Shown one piece after another: positions 46,652 through 56,755 of a stretch of DNA of 64,000 nucleotides; positions within the stretch are counted from its first letter, which is position 1, and each line of letters starts with the position of its first letter. A model generated the notes under the pieces. The model had not been told where the DNA came from and did not search any database. It saw nothing but the letters and a program-made list of their open reading frames with translations. The DNA is taken from the NCBI RefSeq assembly GCF_000702305.1, contig NZ_JNLC01000016.1, forward strand, positions 62,001 through 126,000, in the 5' to 3' direction. Source of the stretch: Allobosea sp. 117 (GTDB lineage: Bacteria; Pseudomonadota; Alphaproteobacteria; Rhizobiales; Xanthobacteraceae). A program made the translations under genes and the position numbers.

Positions 46652-47746
46652 CTACGGTTCGTGCGCCGGGAACACAAGCACCTCTGCCGGATCAATGTGC
46701 ACGCCCACTTCGTGACCACGGGCGAGGCCGGCCACCGCGCGACGGCGCGCGATGAGGGGCCGGTCGAGGCCCTCGACCGCCACCTCGTAGAGATCGAGCT
46801 CGCCGAGGAAGCGGTGCGCGACGATACGTCCCGCCCGCCCGGAGCCCGGCGCGCGCAGCTCGACGCCCTGCGGGCGGATGCCGAGCACGCCGGCCTCCCC
46901 CTCGCCCATGTCGCCGGACGCCGGGAAGCGGCCGAGCGGCGTGTCGATGCGTCCGCTCGCGACGCGGCCGCCGACCTCGTTCAGCTCACAGAAGAAGCGC
47001 GCCGCCGCGAGATCGACGGGCGCGCGGTAGAGTTCCTCGGGCGTGCCGAGCTGGACGAGGCGGCCCCTGCGCATCAGCGCGATGCGGTCGCCGAGGCGCA
47101 TCGCCTCCTCGGGATCGTGGGTGACGATCACGCAGGTGGCGCGCGCCTCGCGCAGCACCTTCAGCGTCTCGGTGCGCACGCTGTCGCGCAGCCGCCGGTC
47201 GAGGCCGGAAAACGGCTCGTCCATGAGCAGGATGCTCGGGCGCGGCACCAGCGCGCGGGCGAGCGCCACGCGCTGCTGCTCGCCGCCGGACAGCGCGTGC
47301 GGGAAATCGTCGGCATGGCGCTCCAGCCCGACGCGGGCGAGCGCGCGGCGCGCCTCCCCCTCGGCGTCGGCCTTGCCGAGCCGGCGCAGGCCGAAGGTGA
47401 CGTTCTCGAGGTTGGTGAGGTGCGGAAACAGCGCGTAGTCCTGAAAGACCAGCCCGATGTTGCGCTTTTCCGGCGGCACGAACACGCCGGCATCGGCGAC
47501 AGTGAGGTTGTCGAGCAGGATGCGCCCGCCGGTCGGCCGCTCCAGCCCGGCGACGAGGCGCAGCAGCGTGGTCTTGCCGCAGCCGGAATGGCCGAGCAGG
47601 CAGATGATCTCGCCGGGCTCGATCTGCATGGAGACGCCGCGCACCGCCTCGACCGTCCCGTAGGAATGGCGCACGTCGTCGATGACGAGGCGGCTCGCCA
47701 GCGAGACGGGCGTGCGGGCGTAGGAGGGTTGCGCGGTCATGACCAT
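46652..47746 (-). CDS. Orphan ABC transporter ATP-binding protein (FbpC/PotA-like)
   Basis: 364 residues. Walker A GHSGCGKTT, Q-loop VFQDYALFPHL, signature ALSGGEQQRVALARALV, Walker B ILLMDEPFSGLD and switch His VTHDPEEAM are intact. A C-terminal TOBE-type domain (VLGIRPQGVELRAPGSG ... VGVHIDPAEVLVFP) is typical of importers for iron(III), spermidine or similar solutes. No permease or binding-protein gene is adjacent. It sits between scpB and tatA, which are normally direct neighbours in this order. The ATG at 47746 has GGAG 10 nt upstream; 47740 is an alternative. Confidence 0.9.
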   Translation of the reverse strand: MVMTAQPSYARTPVSLASRLVIDDVRHSYGTVEAVRGVSMQIEPGEIICLLGHSGCGKTTLLRLVAGLERPTGGRILLDNLTVADAGVFVPPEKRNIGLVFQDYALFPHLTNLENVTFGLRRLGKADAEGEARRALARVGLERHADDFPHALSGGEQQRVALARALVPRPSILLMDEPFSGLDRRLRDSVRTETLKVLREARATCVIVTHDPEEAMRLGDRIALMRRGRLVQLGTPEELYRAPVDLAAARFFCELNEVGGRVASGRIDTPLGRFPASGDMGEGEAGVLGIRPQGVELRAPGSGRAGRIVAHRFLGELDLYEVAVEGLDRPLIARRRAVAGLARGHEVGVHIDPAEVLVFPAHEP

Positions 47747-47789
47747 GCGGCGGGAACTCCGGTGCGGGCGGGACGAGGCGGCGGGCGCG

Positions 47790-48494
47790 TCAGTCGCGCT
47801 CGTCGTCGTCGAGGGGCAGCCCCGTCGAGAATGTAAGGTCGGACGGCTCGGAATCGAGGGGATCCTCGTCGTCGTGCAGGCCGGCGTCGTCGCTCGGCAG
47901 CGGCACGGTGAGGCCGGCCGGAACCCGGGCGTCGATCAGGCCGGTGCCCTTGAGCTCCTCGATGCCCGGCAGGTCCTGGATGGTGTCGAGCGAGAAATGC
48001 GCGAGGAAGGCCTCGGTGGTGCCGTAGGTCACCGGACGGCCGGGGCTGCGCCGGCGCCCGCGCATGCGGATCCAGCCGGCCTCCAGCAGCACGTCGAGCG
48101 TGCCCTTGTTGGCGGAGACGCCGCGGATCTCCTCGATCTCGGCGCGGGTCACCGGCTGGTGATAGGCGACCACCGCCAGCGTCTCCAGCGCGGCGCGCGA
48201 GAGCTTGCGCGGCTCGGGCGCGTCGCGCGCCAGCAGGAAGCCGAGATCGGGGGCGGTGCGCAGGGTCCATTTGCCGGCGACGCGCACCACGTTGACGCCG
48301 CGCCGGGCATAGTCGGCGGCGAGCTCGGCGAGCAGCGCGGGAAGGTCGGCCCCCTCGGGCAGCCGCGCGGCGAGCGTCGCCTCGTCCAGCGGCTCGGTGG
48401 CGGCGAACAGCATGGCCTCGAGCAGCCGCAGTGCCTGCGGGCGTTCGCGCGCCTGCGGCGTCTCGGCGAGGGAGCGGGCGGGCTCGGCATTCAT
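47790..48494 (-). CDS. scpB: Segregation and condensation protein B
   Basis: 234 residues. Tandem winged-helix protein that joins ScpA and Smc in chromosome condensation. LRLLEAMLFAATEPLDEATLAARLP, LSRAALETLAVVAYHQPVTRAEIEEIRGV and RGRRRSPGRPVTYGTTEAFLAHFSLD are diagnostic. The acidic tail (DDAGLHDDEDPLDSEPSD) is common in this order. The ATG overlaps the scpA stop (ATGA). Confidence 0.95.
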   Translation of the reverse strand: MNAEPARSLAETPQARERPQALRLLEAMLFAATEPLDEATLAARLPEGADLPALLAELAADYARRGVNVVRVAGKWTLRTAPDLGFLLARDAPEPRKLSRAALETLAVVAYHQPVTRAEIEEIRGVSANKGTLDVLLEAGWIRMRGRRRSPGRPVTYGTTEAFLAHFSLDTIQDLPGIEELKGTGLIDARVPAGLTVPLPSDDAGLHDDEDPLDSEPSDLTFSTGLPLDDDERD

Positions 48495-49315
48495 GCCGCC
48501 TCTCCTCCCCCCTCCTGCGTGCCGTCCTGCGAGCCCTGCCGCGGACGCACCCAGATCGGCGCGAAGGCGGCCTCCTGCTGCACGTCGATCAGCCCTTCGC
48601 GCACCATTTCGAGGCTCGCCGAGAAGCCGGAGGCGAGCGCGGTGGCCCGCATCTTCGGGTCCGCCATCCAATTGAGCAGGAAGCCGTCGAGCCGGGCCCA
48701 GTCGCCATCGGCCGGCAGCCGGCCGATCAGGCGTTCGAGGCGTTCACGCGCGTCGGCCAGCGAGAGCACGTTGCGGGGGGCGAAGCGCACCTGCGAGAGC
48801 GCCACGCGCTGACGCTGCGCGCCATAGGCGGCGAGCAGGTCGTACAGCGTCGCCTCATAGACCGGGCGCGTCGTCACCGAGAGCGGCTCGGGCGCCCCGC
48901 GCGCGAAGATCACATGGCCGAGCCGGTCGCGCGTGGCGAGATGCGCGGCGGCGGCGCGGATGCGCTCCAGCCGGCGCAGGCGCTCGGCGAGATCGGCGGC
49001 GAGATCGGCCGCGCTCGGCCCCTCCTCCTTCGGCGGCTCGGGCAGCAGCAGGCGCGACTTCAGGAAGGCGAGCCAGGCCGCCATGACGAGATAGTCCGCG
49101 GCGAGCTCCAGCCGGATGCGCCGCGCCTCCTCGATGAAGTGCAGATACTGCTCGGCGAGCTCGAGGATGGAGATGCGCGAGAGATCGACCTTCTGAGTGC
49201 GGGCCAGCGCCAAGAGGAGGTCGAGCGGACCTTCGAAGCCGTCGACATCGACGACGAGCGCCGGGTCGCCGACGCGCGCGGCCTCGGCTTCAAAGGCGAA
49301 TTCGCTCTGCTCCAT
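48491..49315 (-). CDS. scpA: Segregation and condensation protein A
   Basis: 274 residues. Kleisin partner of Smc: LVVDVDGFEGPLDLLLALARTQKVDLSRISILELAEQYL at the N-terminus binds the Smc neck, and LAADYLVMAAWLAFLKSRLLLP follows. The C-terminal winged helix is near residues 190-250. It is coupled to scpB and lies 43 bp after nagZ on the same strand. Confidence 0.95.
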   Translation of the reverse strand: MEQSEFAFEAEAARVGDPALVVDVDGFEGPLDLLLALARTQKVDLSRISILELAEQYLHFIEEARRIRLELAADYLVMAAWLAFLKSRLLLPEPPKEEGPSAADLAADLAERLRRLERIRAAAAHLATRDRLGHVIFARGAPEPLSVTTRPVYEATLYDLLAAYGAQRQRVALSQVRFAPRNVLSLADARERLERLIGRLPADGDWARLDGFLLNWMADPKMRATALASGFSASLEMVREGLIDVQQEAAFAPIWVRPRQGSQDGTQEGGGEAA

Positions 49316-49358
49316 CGGCTCCGACGGCGTCCTTATGCGGCTTTCGACAGCTTGCCCC

Positions 49359-50408
49359 TCAGGCAGCGGCGATCATAGCCGAAAAACGCGCCTGTGCCTG
49401 CGAAACCTCAAGGGTTTCCGGCGCGCGCAGCCTTTGCAGCGCCGCCGCGCAGCGCCGCGCCGCCTCGCCTTCGAGCACCGGGGTGCGGGAGGCGACCTCG
49501 GCCATCTCGTCGAGCCGGCCGTTGCAGTGAAGCGCGAGGTCGCAGCCGGCCGCGAAGGCCGCCTCGGTGCGGCTGGCGAGCGTGCCCGACAGAGCGCCCA
49601 TGGAGAGGTCGTCGCTCATCAGCGCGCCGTCGAAGCCGATATGGCCGCGAATGATCTCTGCGATCACCCGCGCCGAGGTGGTGGCGGGGCGGTCCGGATC
49701 GATGGCGGCATAGACGACATGAGCGGTCATGCCGAGCGGCAGGTCGGCGAGCGCGCGGAACGGGGCGAAGTCGGTCGCCTCCAGCTCGGCGCGCGAGGTC
49801 TCGACCACCGGCAGGCTCTCATGGCTGTCGGCGCGGGCGCGGCCGTGGCCGGGGATGTGCTTGAGCACCGGCAAGACGCCGCCGGCCTCCAGCCCCTGCG
49901 CAGCGGCGCGGGCGAGCGCGGCGACCTGCGCGGGCGTCGAGCCATAGGCGCGATCCCCGATGATGCCGTGTCCCTCCGGCAGACGGAGGTCGGCGCAGGG
50001 CACGCAGTCGACATTGATGCCGAGGCTGGCGAGGTCCTGCGCCATCAGCCGCGCGCCGAGCCGGGCGGCTGTCTTCGCGCCTTCGAGATCGCCGCCGTCG
50101 GCCATGGCCGCGAACACGCCGGCCGGCGGATAGGCCGGCCAGTGCGGTGGGCCGAGGCGCTGCACGCGGCCGCCCTCCTGGTCGATCAGCACCGGGGCGT
50201 CCGGACGGCCGACGATGGCACGGAAGGCGCGCGTCAGCGCCGCGACCTGCGCCGGCGAAGCAACGTTGCGGCGGAACAGGATCAGCCCCCACGGGCGCGA
50301 GGCGGCGATGAAGGCCGTCTCCTCGGGCGAGAGCTCGGTGCCGGCGCAGCCGGTGATGAACGCACGCACAGGCGCGGCGGGCGTCGGGTCAAGGATCGGA
50401 GAGAACAT
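49359..50408 (-). CDS. nagZ: Beta-N-acetylhexosaminidase
   Basis: A 349-residue glycoside hydrolase family 3 enzyme that removes N-acetylglucosamine from peptidoglycan turnover products in the cytoplasm. The catalytic His/Asp dyad is in the loop KHIPGHGRARADSHESLPVV, the substrate block is LIDQEGGRVQRLGPPHWP, and DGALMSDDLSMGAL holds the nucleophile Asp. No signal peptide is present. It is placed between the SPOR protein and scpA. Confidence 0.93.
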   Translation of the reverse strand: MFSPILDPTPAAPVRAFITGCAGTELSPEETAFIAASRPWGLILFRRNVASPAQVAALTRAFRAIVGRPDAPVLIDQEGGRVQRLGPPHWPAYPPAGVFAAMADGGDLEGAKTAARLGARLMAQDLASLGINVDCVPCADLRLPEGHGIIGDRAYGSTPAQVAALARAAAQGLEAGGVLPVLKHIPGHGRARADSHESLPVVETSRAELEATDFAPFRALADLPLGMTAHVVYAAIDPDRPATTSARVIAEIIRGHIGFDGALMSDDLSMGALSGTLASRTEAAFAAGCDLALHCNGRLDEMAEVASRTPVLEGEAARRCAAALQRLRAPETLEVSQAQARFSAMIAAA

Positions 50409-50461
50409 GGCGGCGGGTTACCGTTCGGCCGAGAAGGGGTCAAGCGGCGGTGCGTCGCCGA

Positions 50462-52438
50462 TCAGTTCCTCTGCACCACGCAGTCGCCGCCCTGGGCGCG
50501 CAGGCTCTGGCAGAGCTGGTTCGCCTGGTCGCGGCCGGCGAACGGCCCGACCTGCGCGCGGTAATAGATGCCGCGGTCGCCGAGGTCGGCGCGCCGATAG
50601 GTGGCGCTGTAGCTGCCGAGAATGCCCGGGAACTTGCTCTGCGTGGCACGGAAGGCGGCCTGCGCGTCGGCCTGCGAGCGCTGCGAGGCGATCTGCACGA
50701 AATAGCCGCTCTGACCGGTGCTGGCGGTCGCCGCCGGCGCGGTGGCCGGCGCCGCGGTGGCGGCGGGAGCCGGAGCAGCGGCCGCGGGAGCCGGCGCGGC
50801 AGCCACGCGGGGCAGCGGCAGCGGGACGTTGGCCGGCATCGGAGCGGAGGCCGCCGGCGCCGGAGCGGGATCGGCCGGCATCGGCGCCATGGGCTCGACC
50901 GGCGCGGCGGCGACCGGCTGCTGGGGCGCAACCGGCATCGGCTGCGGTGCGGCGTCGGTCATGGCGGGCGGGGCCGGAGCGGCGGTCGGCGCCTCGACGA
51001 CGGTTCCGTCGGCGCGGACGGTCAGCGTGCGCACGCGCTTCGGCTCGGTCGGATTGGCCGGGGCCGGAGCGGCCTCGGTGCCCGGCAGCGTGGAGAGCGG
51101 AGCCGGGCTGGCCGGCTTCGCGGTCGGCGCGCTGTTCGAGGTCGGCAGGATGACGCGCGGCTGCGCGGCCTGGTTCACGTCGACCGGCTGTTCCTCGCGC
51201 GAGACGACGCGCTCGTTGCCGGTCGGCGCGGCATCGCCGCCGACGCGGTCATAGATGAGCTTCTGGCCGTCCTGCTGCGCCTGCCCGGCAGGCACTTCCG
51301 GCTGGGCCGGCGTGATCTTGTTGGGGCCCTGATCGGCGCGAATGACCGGCGGCGCCGCGCTCGACACGACGGAGGAGCCGGTCAGGGCGCGATAGCCGAA
51401 CACCGCGCCGGTGCCGAGGACCGCAAGGCCGGCCACAGCCGCGACGAGGAACAGGCGGCGACGGCCGCGCGAGGGCTGCTCCTCCTCATAGGCGTCGTAG
51501 ACCTCGTCATACTCCTCCTCGGCCGCGGTCTCGTAGCCGTCATGCTCGGCGGCCGAGCGGCCGTAGTCGTAGACGTTGTCGTCGGCGTCACCGGCATCGA
51601 GCTCGATGCGCCCCTCGTCGCGCGCAGGCGCAGCGGCGGGAGCGGGCTGCGGAGCCGGGCGGGCGGGGGCGGGTGCCGCCGGCGCGGCGCGCTCGACGCG
51701 CGGCGCGATCTGCGGGGCCGGCTCGCGCCGCACTTCCGGCGGCCGGGTGGTCACCTCGCGGGTGAGCGGACGCAGCTCTTCCTCGAAATCGAAATTCTGG
51801 CCCAGCGCCGCGGCGACCGCCGCCTCGGCGGCGCGATCGGCGCGCGGATCGCGCTCGACGGGGCGCGGCTCCGCGACGCGAGCCTCGGGAGCACGAACGG
51901 GAGCAGGCTGCGGGGCAGGCTGCGCCGGAGGACGACGGAACGCCGGCTCCTCGCCCTCGCCATCCACCCGGCGACCATAGACCGGGGAATGGCCCGGTTC
52001 GGCGTTCACCAGGCTGCGGTTGACGTCGCGGGCGGCATCCTCGATCGCGTGGCGCTCACTGCGCGACGGGGTGGACGCCAGGCGATGGGTCGGCTCGGCA
52101 TAGACCTCGGCGGCGAGCGCGGAGAACGAGCCGCGCGGACGCTCGGCGGGACGCGGCGCCGGCTGCGGCTCGAAATGCGGCTGATCCGGCTCGGGCGCAG
52201 GATAGGCGGGACGCGGCGCGGGGGCCGGCGCTCGCGCAGCCGGCTCACGAGCCGGCGCGGGCTGCGGCCGGGCGGGACGCGCCTCGTTGGCATTGAAGAA
52301 CTCGGCGAAGGGGTCTTCCTGGCCGATCAGCCGCGCGAGTTCCGCGAGCGGGTCGTCGGCAGGCCCCTGGTCGGCCGCGGGGCGCCGCCCGTAGGCCAAG
52401 TCGTCCTGCCGAAACCGCGCCCTGCTGTCATTACCCAT
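50462..52438 (-). CDS. SPOR domain-containing membrane protein
   Basis: 658 residues. The N-terminal ~300 residues are cytoplasmic, Pro/Ala/Arg-rich and probably disordered, ending in an acidic Tyr-rich stretch (DDNVYDYGRSAAEHDGYETAAEEEYDEV). One membrane helix follows (LFLVAAVAGLAVLGTGAVFGYRAL), then a long Pro/Ala periplasmic linker and a C-terminal SPOR domain (GYFVQIASQRSQADAQAAFRATQ ... YRAQVGPFAGRDQANQLCQSL). This is the architecture of septal glycan-binding division proteins. The ATG at 52438 (MGNDSRARFRQDD) fits the family. It sits between argS and nagZ. Confidence 0.88.
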   Translation of the reverse strand: MGNDSRARFRQDDLAYGRRPAADQGPADDPLAELARLIGQEDPFAEFFNANEARPARPQPAPAREPAARAPAPAPRPAYPAPEPDQPHFEPQPAPRPAERPRGSFSALAAEVYAEPTHRLASTPSRSERHAIEDAARDVNRSLVNAEPGHSPVYGRRVDGEGEEPAFRRPPAQPAPQPAPVRAPEARVAEPRPVERDPRADRAAEAAVAAALGQNFDFEEELRPLTREVTTRPPEVRREPAPQIAPRVERAAPAAPAPARPAPQPAPAAAPARDEGRIELDAGDADDNVYDYGRSAAEHDGYETAAEEEYDEVYDAYEEEQPSRGRRRLFLVAAVAGLAVLGTGAVFGYRALTGSSVVSSAAPPVIRADQGPNKITPAQPEVPAGQAQQDGQKLIYDRVGGDAAPTGNERVVSREEQPVDVNQAAQPRVILPTSNSAPTAKPASPAPLSTLPGTEAAPAPANPTEPKRVRTLTVRADGTVVEAPTAAPAPPAMTDAAPQPMPVAPQQPVAAAPVEPMAPMPADPAPAPAASAPMPANVPLPLPRVAAAPAPAAAAPAPAATAAPATAPAATASTGQSGYFVQIASQRSQADAQAAFRATQSKFPGILGSYSATYRRADLGDRGIYYRAQVGPFAGRDQANQLCQSLRAQGGDCVVQRN

Positions 52439-52528
52439 TTCACGAACCCGTGCTGCGAACCGTTCCACACCGGCCGGCGGCCGGTGGCATCACGGCAGCG
52501 GACGGCCACGTATGGCACCACGACCCAC

Positions 52529-54295
52529 TCACCGCATTTCTTCGGGAGCATCGACCCCAAGGACGGACAGTCCGGAAGCGATGACCAGCGCAGTCGCATG
52601 AATCAGACCGATCCGCGCATAGGTCAAGACTCGATCATCTTCGATAATGAAGCGTAAATGAGGCGAGTCCTTGCCGCGATTCCACTGGGCGTGGAGGGCA
52701 CTTGCGAGATCATAGAGGTAGAACGCCACCCGGTGCGGCTCGCGCGCGGCGGCGGCCTGCTCGATCAGGCGCGGGTATCCCGCAACCAGACGCGCGAGGC
52801 CGATCTCGCCCTCGTCGGTGAGCCGGTCGAGCTCCGCCGAGGCGAAGGCCGCGGGCTCGCGTGGCAGCTCCGGGAACGCGATGCGGGCGTTGCGCAGGAT
52901 CGAGGACGCCCTCGCATGGGCGTACTGGACGTAGAACACCGGGTTCTCGCGCGTCTGCTCGATCACCTTGGCGAGATCGAAGTCCAGCACCGCGTCGTTC
53001 TTGCGGTTGAGCATCATGAAGCGCACCGCGTCGCGGCCGACCTCGTCGACCACGTCGCGCAGGGTGACGAAATCTCCGGCGCGCTTCGACATCTTCACCG
53101 GCTCGCCGGCCCGCAGCAGCCGCACGAGCTGGCAGAGCTCGATGTCGAGGCTCCCCTCCCCGCCGGTCGCCGCCTTCACCGCCGCCTGCATGCGCTTCAC
53201 ATAGCCGCCGTGGTCGGCGCCCCAGACGTCGATCATGCGCTTGAAGCCGCGATCGAACTTGTCCTTGTGATAGGCGATGTCGGCGGCGAAATAGGTGTAG
53301 CTGCCATCCGACTTCATCAGCGGCCGGTCGACGTCGTCGCCGAACAGGGTGGCGCGGAACAGCGTCTGCTCGCGATCCTCCCAGTCCTCGACCGGCGCCC
53401 CCTTGGGCGGCGGCAGGCGTCCCTCATAGACGAGGTCGCGGGCGCGCAGCTCGTCGAGCAGCCGGTCGATGATGCTGGCGTTGCCGCCGTCCCGGGCATG
53501 CAGCGTGCGCTCGGAGAAGAACACGTCGTGACGGATGTTGAGCGCGCCGAGATCGGTGCGGATCATCTCCATCATTGCATCAATTGCTGCAACACGTACC
53601 AGCGGCAGCCACTGGTCTTCCGATTTGACCAGCAGCGTGTCGCCATACGTCGCCGCCAGCGCCTTGCCAACCGGCACCAGATAGTCGCCGGGATACAATC
53701 CCTCGGGGATGGTGATGCTCTCGCCGAGCGCTTCGCGGTAGCGCAGGAACACCGAGCGGGCGAGCACGTCGACCTGCGCGCCGGCGTCGTTGATGTAATA
53801 TTCGCGGGTGACGCTCCAGCCGGCGAAGGCCAGCAGGTTGGCCAGCGCATCGCCGAAAACGGCGCCGCGGCAATGGCCGACATGCATCGGCCCCGTGGGA
53901 TTGGCCGAAACGTACTCCACATTGATCGGCTGCCCGCCGCCGAGATCGGCGCGGCCATAGGCGGCGCCGAGGCCGAGCATGGCGGCAAGCACGCGCGGCC
54001 AGTAGCCGGGAGCCAGCGAAATGTTGATGAAGCCGGGGCCGGCAACGCCGACCGAGGCGACGCCTTCGACCTCGGCGAGCTTGCCGGCCAGCTTCTCGGC
54101 GAGATCGCGCGGCTTCAGGCCGGCGTCCTTGGCGAGCACCATGGCGGCATTGGTCGCGAGATCGCCGTGGCTGGCATCGCGCGGCGGCTCGACCACGACG
54201 CGGGTGGCATCGAGGCCGCCGGGCAGGACGCCCTCGGCCGCGAGCGCGGCGAGTGCGGCACGGACGTGATCGGCGAAGATCGCGTAGAGGTTCAT
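52529..54295 (-). CDS. argS: Arginine--tRNA ligase
   Basis: 588 residues. Class I synthetase: N-terminal Add-1 domain, then [21 protein letters not shown] with the HIGH motif as [24 protein letters not shown], and [15 protein letters not shown] with KMSK. The C-terminal anticodon domain has [16 protein letters not shown]. Two consecutive ATGs are possible; the second (54295) has GGAG at the better distance. It lies 38 bp after dgt on the same strand. Confidence 0.97.
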   Translation of the reverse strand: MNLYAIFADHVRAALAALAAEGVLPGGLDATRVVVEPPRDASHGDLATNAAMVLAKDAGLKPRDLAEKLAGKLAEVEGVASVGVAGPGFINISLAPGYWPRVLAAMLGLGAAYGRADLGGGQPINVEYVSANPTGPMHVGHCRGAVFGDALANLLAFAGWSVTREYYINDAGAQVDVLARSVFLRYREALGESITIPEGLYPGDYLVPVGKALAATYGDTLLVKSEDQWLPLVRVAAIDAMMEMIRTDLGALNIRHDVFFSERTLHARDGGNASIIDRLLDELRARDLVYEGRLPPPKGAPVEDWEDREQTLFRATLFGDDVDRPLMKSDGSYTYFAADIAYHKDKFDRGFKRMIDVWGADHGGYVKRMQAAVKAATGGEGSLDIELCQLVRLLRAGEPVKMSKRAGDFVTLRDVVDEVGRDAVRFMMLNRKNDAVLDFDLAKVIEQTRENPVFYVQYAHARASSILRNARIAFPELPREPAAFASAELDRLTDEGEIGLARLVAGYPRLIEQAAAAREPHRVAFYLYDLASALHAQWNRGKDSPHLRFIIEDDRVLTYARIGLIHATALVIASGLSVLGVDAPEEMR

Positions 54296-54333
54296 CATAG
54301 GCTCCGGGCGGCCATGCCGGCCGCGCGGTGCGG

Positions 54334-55518
54334 CTAGCGCAGTTCCGGGGTCGAGTCAAAGAGCCGCGCATGCTCGGCGAGCGCGTAGCGGTCGGTCTGG
54401 CCGGCGATGAAATCGGCGATGCGCCGCGCCCGCGCCTCCTCCGTCCGCCCGGCGACCGTCGCCCGCCATTCCGCCGGCAGCGCTTCGGTATCGGCCATGT
54501 AGCGGCGGAACAGGTCGCGCACCACCTCGCCGGCATCCTCCATCACCCGGGCGACGCGCGGGTGGCGGTACATGTGCGGGAAGAGGAAGCCCTTGATCGC
54601 CTTCTCCGCCTGCGCGACCTCCGGCGAGAAGCCGACCAGTGCCCTGCCCGCCCGGCGCACATCGTCGGCCGAGCCCACGCCGGCCTCCCCGGTCCGGCGG
54701 CCCGTCTCCGTGACCACATCCTCGATCAGCACGGTGATCAGCCGGCGGCCGATCTCGTGGATCATGCGCGGCTCCCCGATGTCCGGCCACTGCGCTCGGA
54801 TTTCCGCGATGATCGCGCCGATCAGCGGCAGCCCGGCGAGCTCGTCGAGCCCGAACAGCCCGGCGCGCAGGCCGTCGTCCATGTCATGGACGTTGTAGGC
54901 GATGTCGTCGGCGATGGCGGCCACCTGCGCCTCCGCCGAGGGCCAGCTCCACAGCCACAGGTCCTGCCGCGCCGCATGGGTGGCGATGGCGTGCGGCAAC
55001 AGCCCGGCGGGCGCGACCGCCAGCGGCCCGTTGTGCTTGACGATGCCCTCGTGGCTCTCCCAGACGAGGTTCAGCCCGTCGAAGGCCGGATAGCGGTTTT
55101 CCAGCCGCGTGACGACGCGCAGCGACTGCGCGTTGTGATCGAATCCCCCATAATCCGCCATGCAGGCGTTCAGCACCCGCTCGCCGGCATGGGCGAAGGG
55201 CGGGTGGCCGAGATCATGGGCGAGCGCCACCGTCTCGGCGAGGTCCTCGTCGAGACCGAGCGCGCGGGCGATGGACCGCGCCACCTGCACCACCTCGAGC
55301 GTATGGGTGAGGCGCGTGCGGTAATGATCGCCCTCGTGATAGACGAAGACCTGCGTCTTGTGCGCAAGCCGGCGGAAGGCGCTGGAATGGATGATGCGGT
55401 CCGCATCGCGCCGGAAGGTGCTGCGGGACGGATATTCCGGCTCGGCGACAAGGCGCCCGCGACTTTCCTCAGCGCGCGACGCCCATGGGACGCGCGGGCG
55501 TGCTCCCGCTACCGCCAT
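54334..55518 (-). CDS. Deoxyguanosinetriphosphate triphosphohydrolase-like protein
   Basis: 394 residues. An HD-domain dNTPase that hydrolyses deoxynucleoside triphosphates to nucleoside and tripolyphosphate. The metal site is visible in [13 protein letters not shown] and [17 protein letters not shown], and the later Asp in [34 protein letters not shown] is the family N-terminal block. The start at 55518 has GGGAGGG 6 nt upstream, and the frame beyond it is not conserved. Divergent from erpA, as is usual in Hyphomicrobiales. Confidence 0.93.
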   Translation of the reverse strand: MAVAGARPRVPWASRAEESRGRLVAEPEYPSRSTFRRDADRIIHSSAFRRLAHKTQVFVYHEGDHYRTRLTHTLEVVQVARSIARALGLDEDLAETVALAHDLGHPPFAHAGERVLNACMADYGGFDHNAQSLRVVTRLENRYPAFDGLNLVWESHEGIVKHNGPLAVAPAGLLPHAIATHAARQDLWLWSWPSAEAQVAAIADDIAYNVHDMDDGLRAGLFGLDELAGLPLIGAIIAEIRAQWPDIGEPRMIHEIGRRLITVLIEDVVTETGRRTGEAGVGSADDVRRAGRALVGFSPEVAQAEKAIKGFLFPHMYRHPRVARVMEDAGEVVRDLFRRYMADTEALPAEWRATVAGRTEEARARRIADFIAGQTDRYALAEHARLFDSTPELR

Positions 55519-55620
55519 CAGCGCCCTCCCCCATGCCAGCCACGCGAAAAATGCCCTTGGACTCAGGGCGGGCAGCACTTAACTATTGGGGCAGGTCATA
55601 TTCAACCCGAAGGCTGCGAC

Positions 55621-55971
55621 ATGAGCGCAAGCGTTTCGAGCGAGCAGGTCGCGGTCACCGACCGGGCGGCTCGGCGGATCGCCGAGATCCTCGCCGGCGA
55701 GCCCCCGCAGAGCATGCTGCGGGTGAGCGTCGAGGGCGGCGGCTGCTCCGGCTTCCAGTACAAGTTCGACATCACCCGCGAGCGGGCGGAGGACGACATC
55801 GTCATCGCCGAGCACGGGGCGACGGTGGTCATCGATCCCGTCTCGCTCGAATACATGTCCGGCTCGCACATCGATTTCATCGACGACCTGATCGGCGCCT
55901 CGTTCAAGATCGAGAACCCGCACGCCAGCTCGTCCTGCGGCTGCGGCACCAGCTTCGCGCTCGCCCTCTGA
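55621..55971 (+). CDS. erpA: Iron-sulfur cluster insertion protein ErpA
   Basis: 116 residues of the A-type Fe-S carrier family. Three cluster-ligating cysteines are present: Cys in EGGGCSGFQY and the pair SSCGCGTSF near the end. The position in front of a nucleosidase and xth gene, divergent from dgt, is typical for ErpA. Its TGA overlaps the next ATG by one base (TGATG). Confidence 0.94.
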   Translation: MSASVSSEQVAVTDRAARRIAEILAGEPPQSMLRVSVEGGGCSGFQYKFDITRERAEDDIVIAEHGATVVIDPVSLEYMSGSHIDFIDDLIGASFKIENPHASSSCGCGTSFALAL

Positions 55972-56726
55972 TGGCAGCGGTCGGCGTTCTGTGCGCGCTC
56001 GCGCAGGAGCTGGCTTTTCTCATCGACAATCTGGACAGCGACGGCATCCATGACGTCGCCGGCATGCGCTTCCACACCGGACGGCTCGATGGCCGGCCGG
56101 TGGTGCTGGCGCAGGCCGGCATGGGCAAGGTGAATGCGGCGATCGCCACCACGCTGCTAATCGAGCGTTTCGGCGCGCGGCTGGTGGTATTTTCGGGTAT
56201 TGCCGGCGGGCTCGATCCGGCGCTGGCGATCGGCGATGTGGTGATCGCCGACCATGTGGTGCAGCACGATGCCGGCCATCACGGCCCCGATGGCTTCGTC
56301 GCCTATCAGGCCGGGCACCTGCCCTTCTTCAATCCGACCGAGCAGCTCGGCCTCGCGGCCGATGTGGGCATGATCCGCACCGTGCGGGCCGAACTGGCCG
56401 AATTGGTTCTGGCGCCGCTCTCGCGCGCCGCGGGCGGGTCGGACCTGCCGCCGAGGCTGACGGTCGGCCGCGTGCTCACCGGCGACCAGTTCGTCAACAG
56501 CGAGGTCTTGCGCGAACGCCTGTTCACGCAGTTCGGCGCGCTTGCTGTGGAGATGGAAGGCGCCGCGATGGCCCAGGCCTGCTCCGCCTTCGGCGTGCGG
56601 TGGCTGGTGATCCGGGCGCTGTCGGACCTTGCCGGGCACGAGTCGCATTTCGACATCCACGTCTTCGCCGAGGAAGTCGCCCGCTCCTCGGCGCTGATCC
56701 TGCGCCGACTGCTGCCGGTGCTGTAG
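55971..56726 (+). CDS. 5'-methylthioadenosine/S-adenosylhomocysteine nucleosidase family protein
   Basis: 251 residues of the purine nucleosidase fold. LVVFSGIAGGLDPALAIGDVVIADHVVQHD, LTGDQFVNS, ALAVEMEGAAMAQACSAFGV (with the catalytic Glu pair) and IRALSDLAG (with the catalytic Asp) are intact. It cleaves adenine from MTA or SAH and so recycles by-products of SAM use. The ATG is coupled to the erpA stop. Confidence 0.9.
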   Translation: MAAVGVLCALAQELAFLIDNLDSDGIHDVAGMRFHTGRLDGRPVVLAQAGMGKVNAAIATTLLIERFGARLVVFSGIAGGLDPALAIGDVVIADHVVQHDAGHHGPDGFVAYQAGHLPFFNPTEQLGLAADVGMIRTVRAELAELVLAPLSRAAGGSDLPPRLTVGRVLTGDQFVNSEVLRERLFTQFGALAVEMEGAAMAQACSAFGVRWLVIRALSDLAGHESHFDIHVFAEEVARSSALILRRLLPVL

Positions 56727-56755
56727 ACTGGCGCCCGGAATCGCCGGAGGACCGC

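Noticed and set aside
54328-55620. Upstream extension of the erpA frame through the dgt gene
   Set aside because: The frame is open by composition only. The ErpA family start is at 55621, and the upstream part is antisense to dgt.
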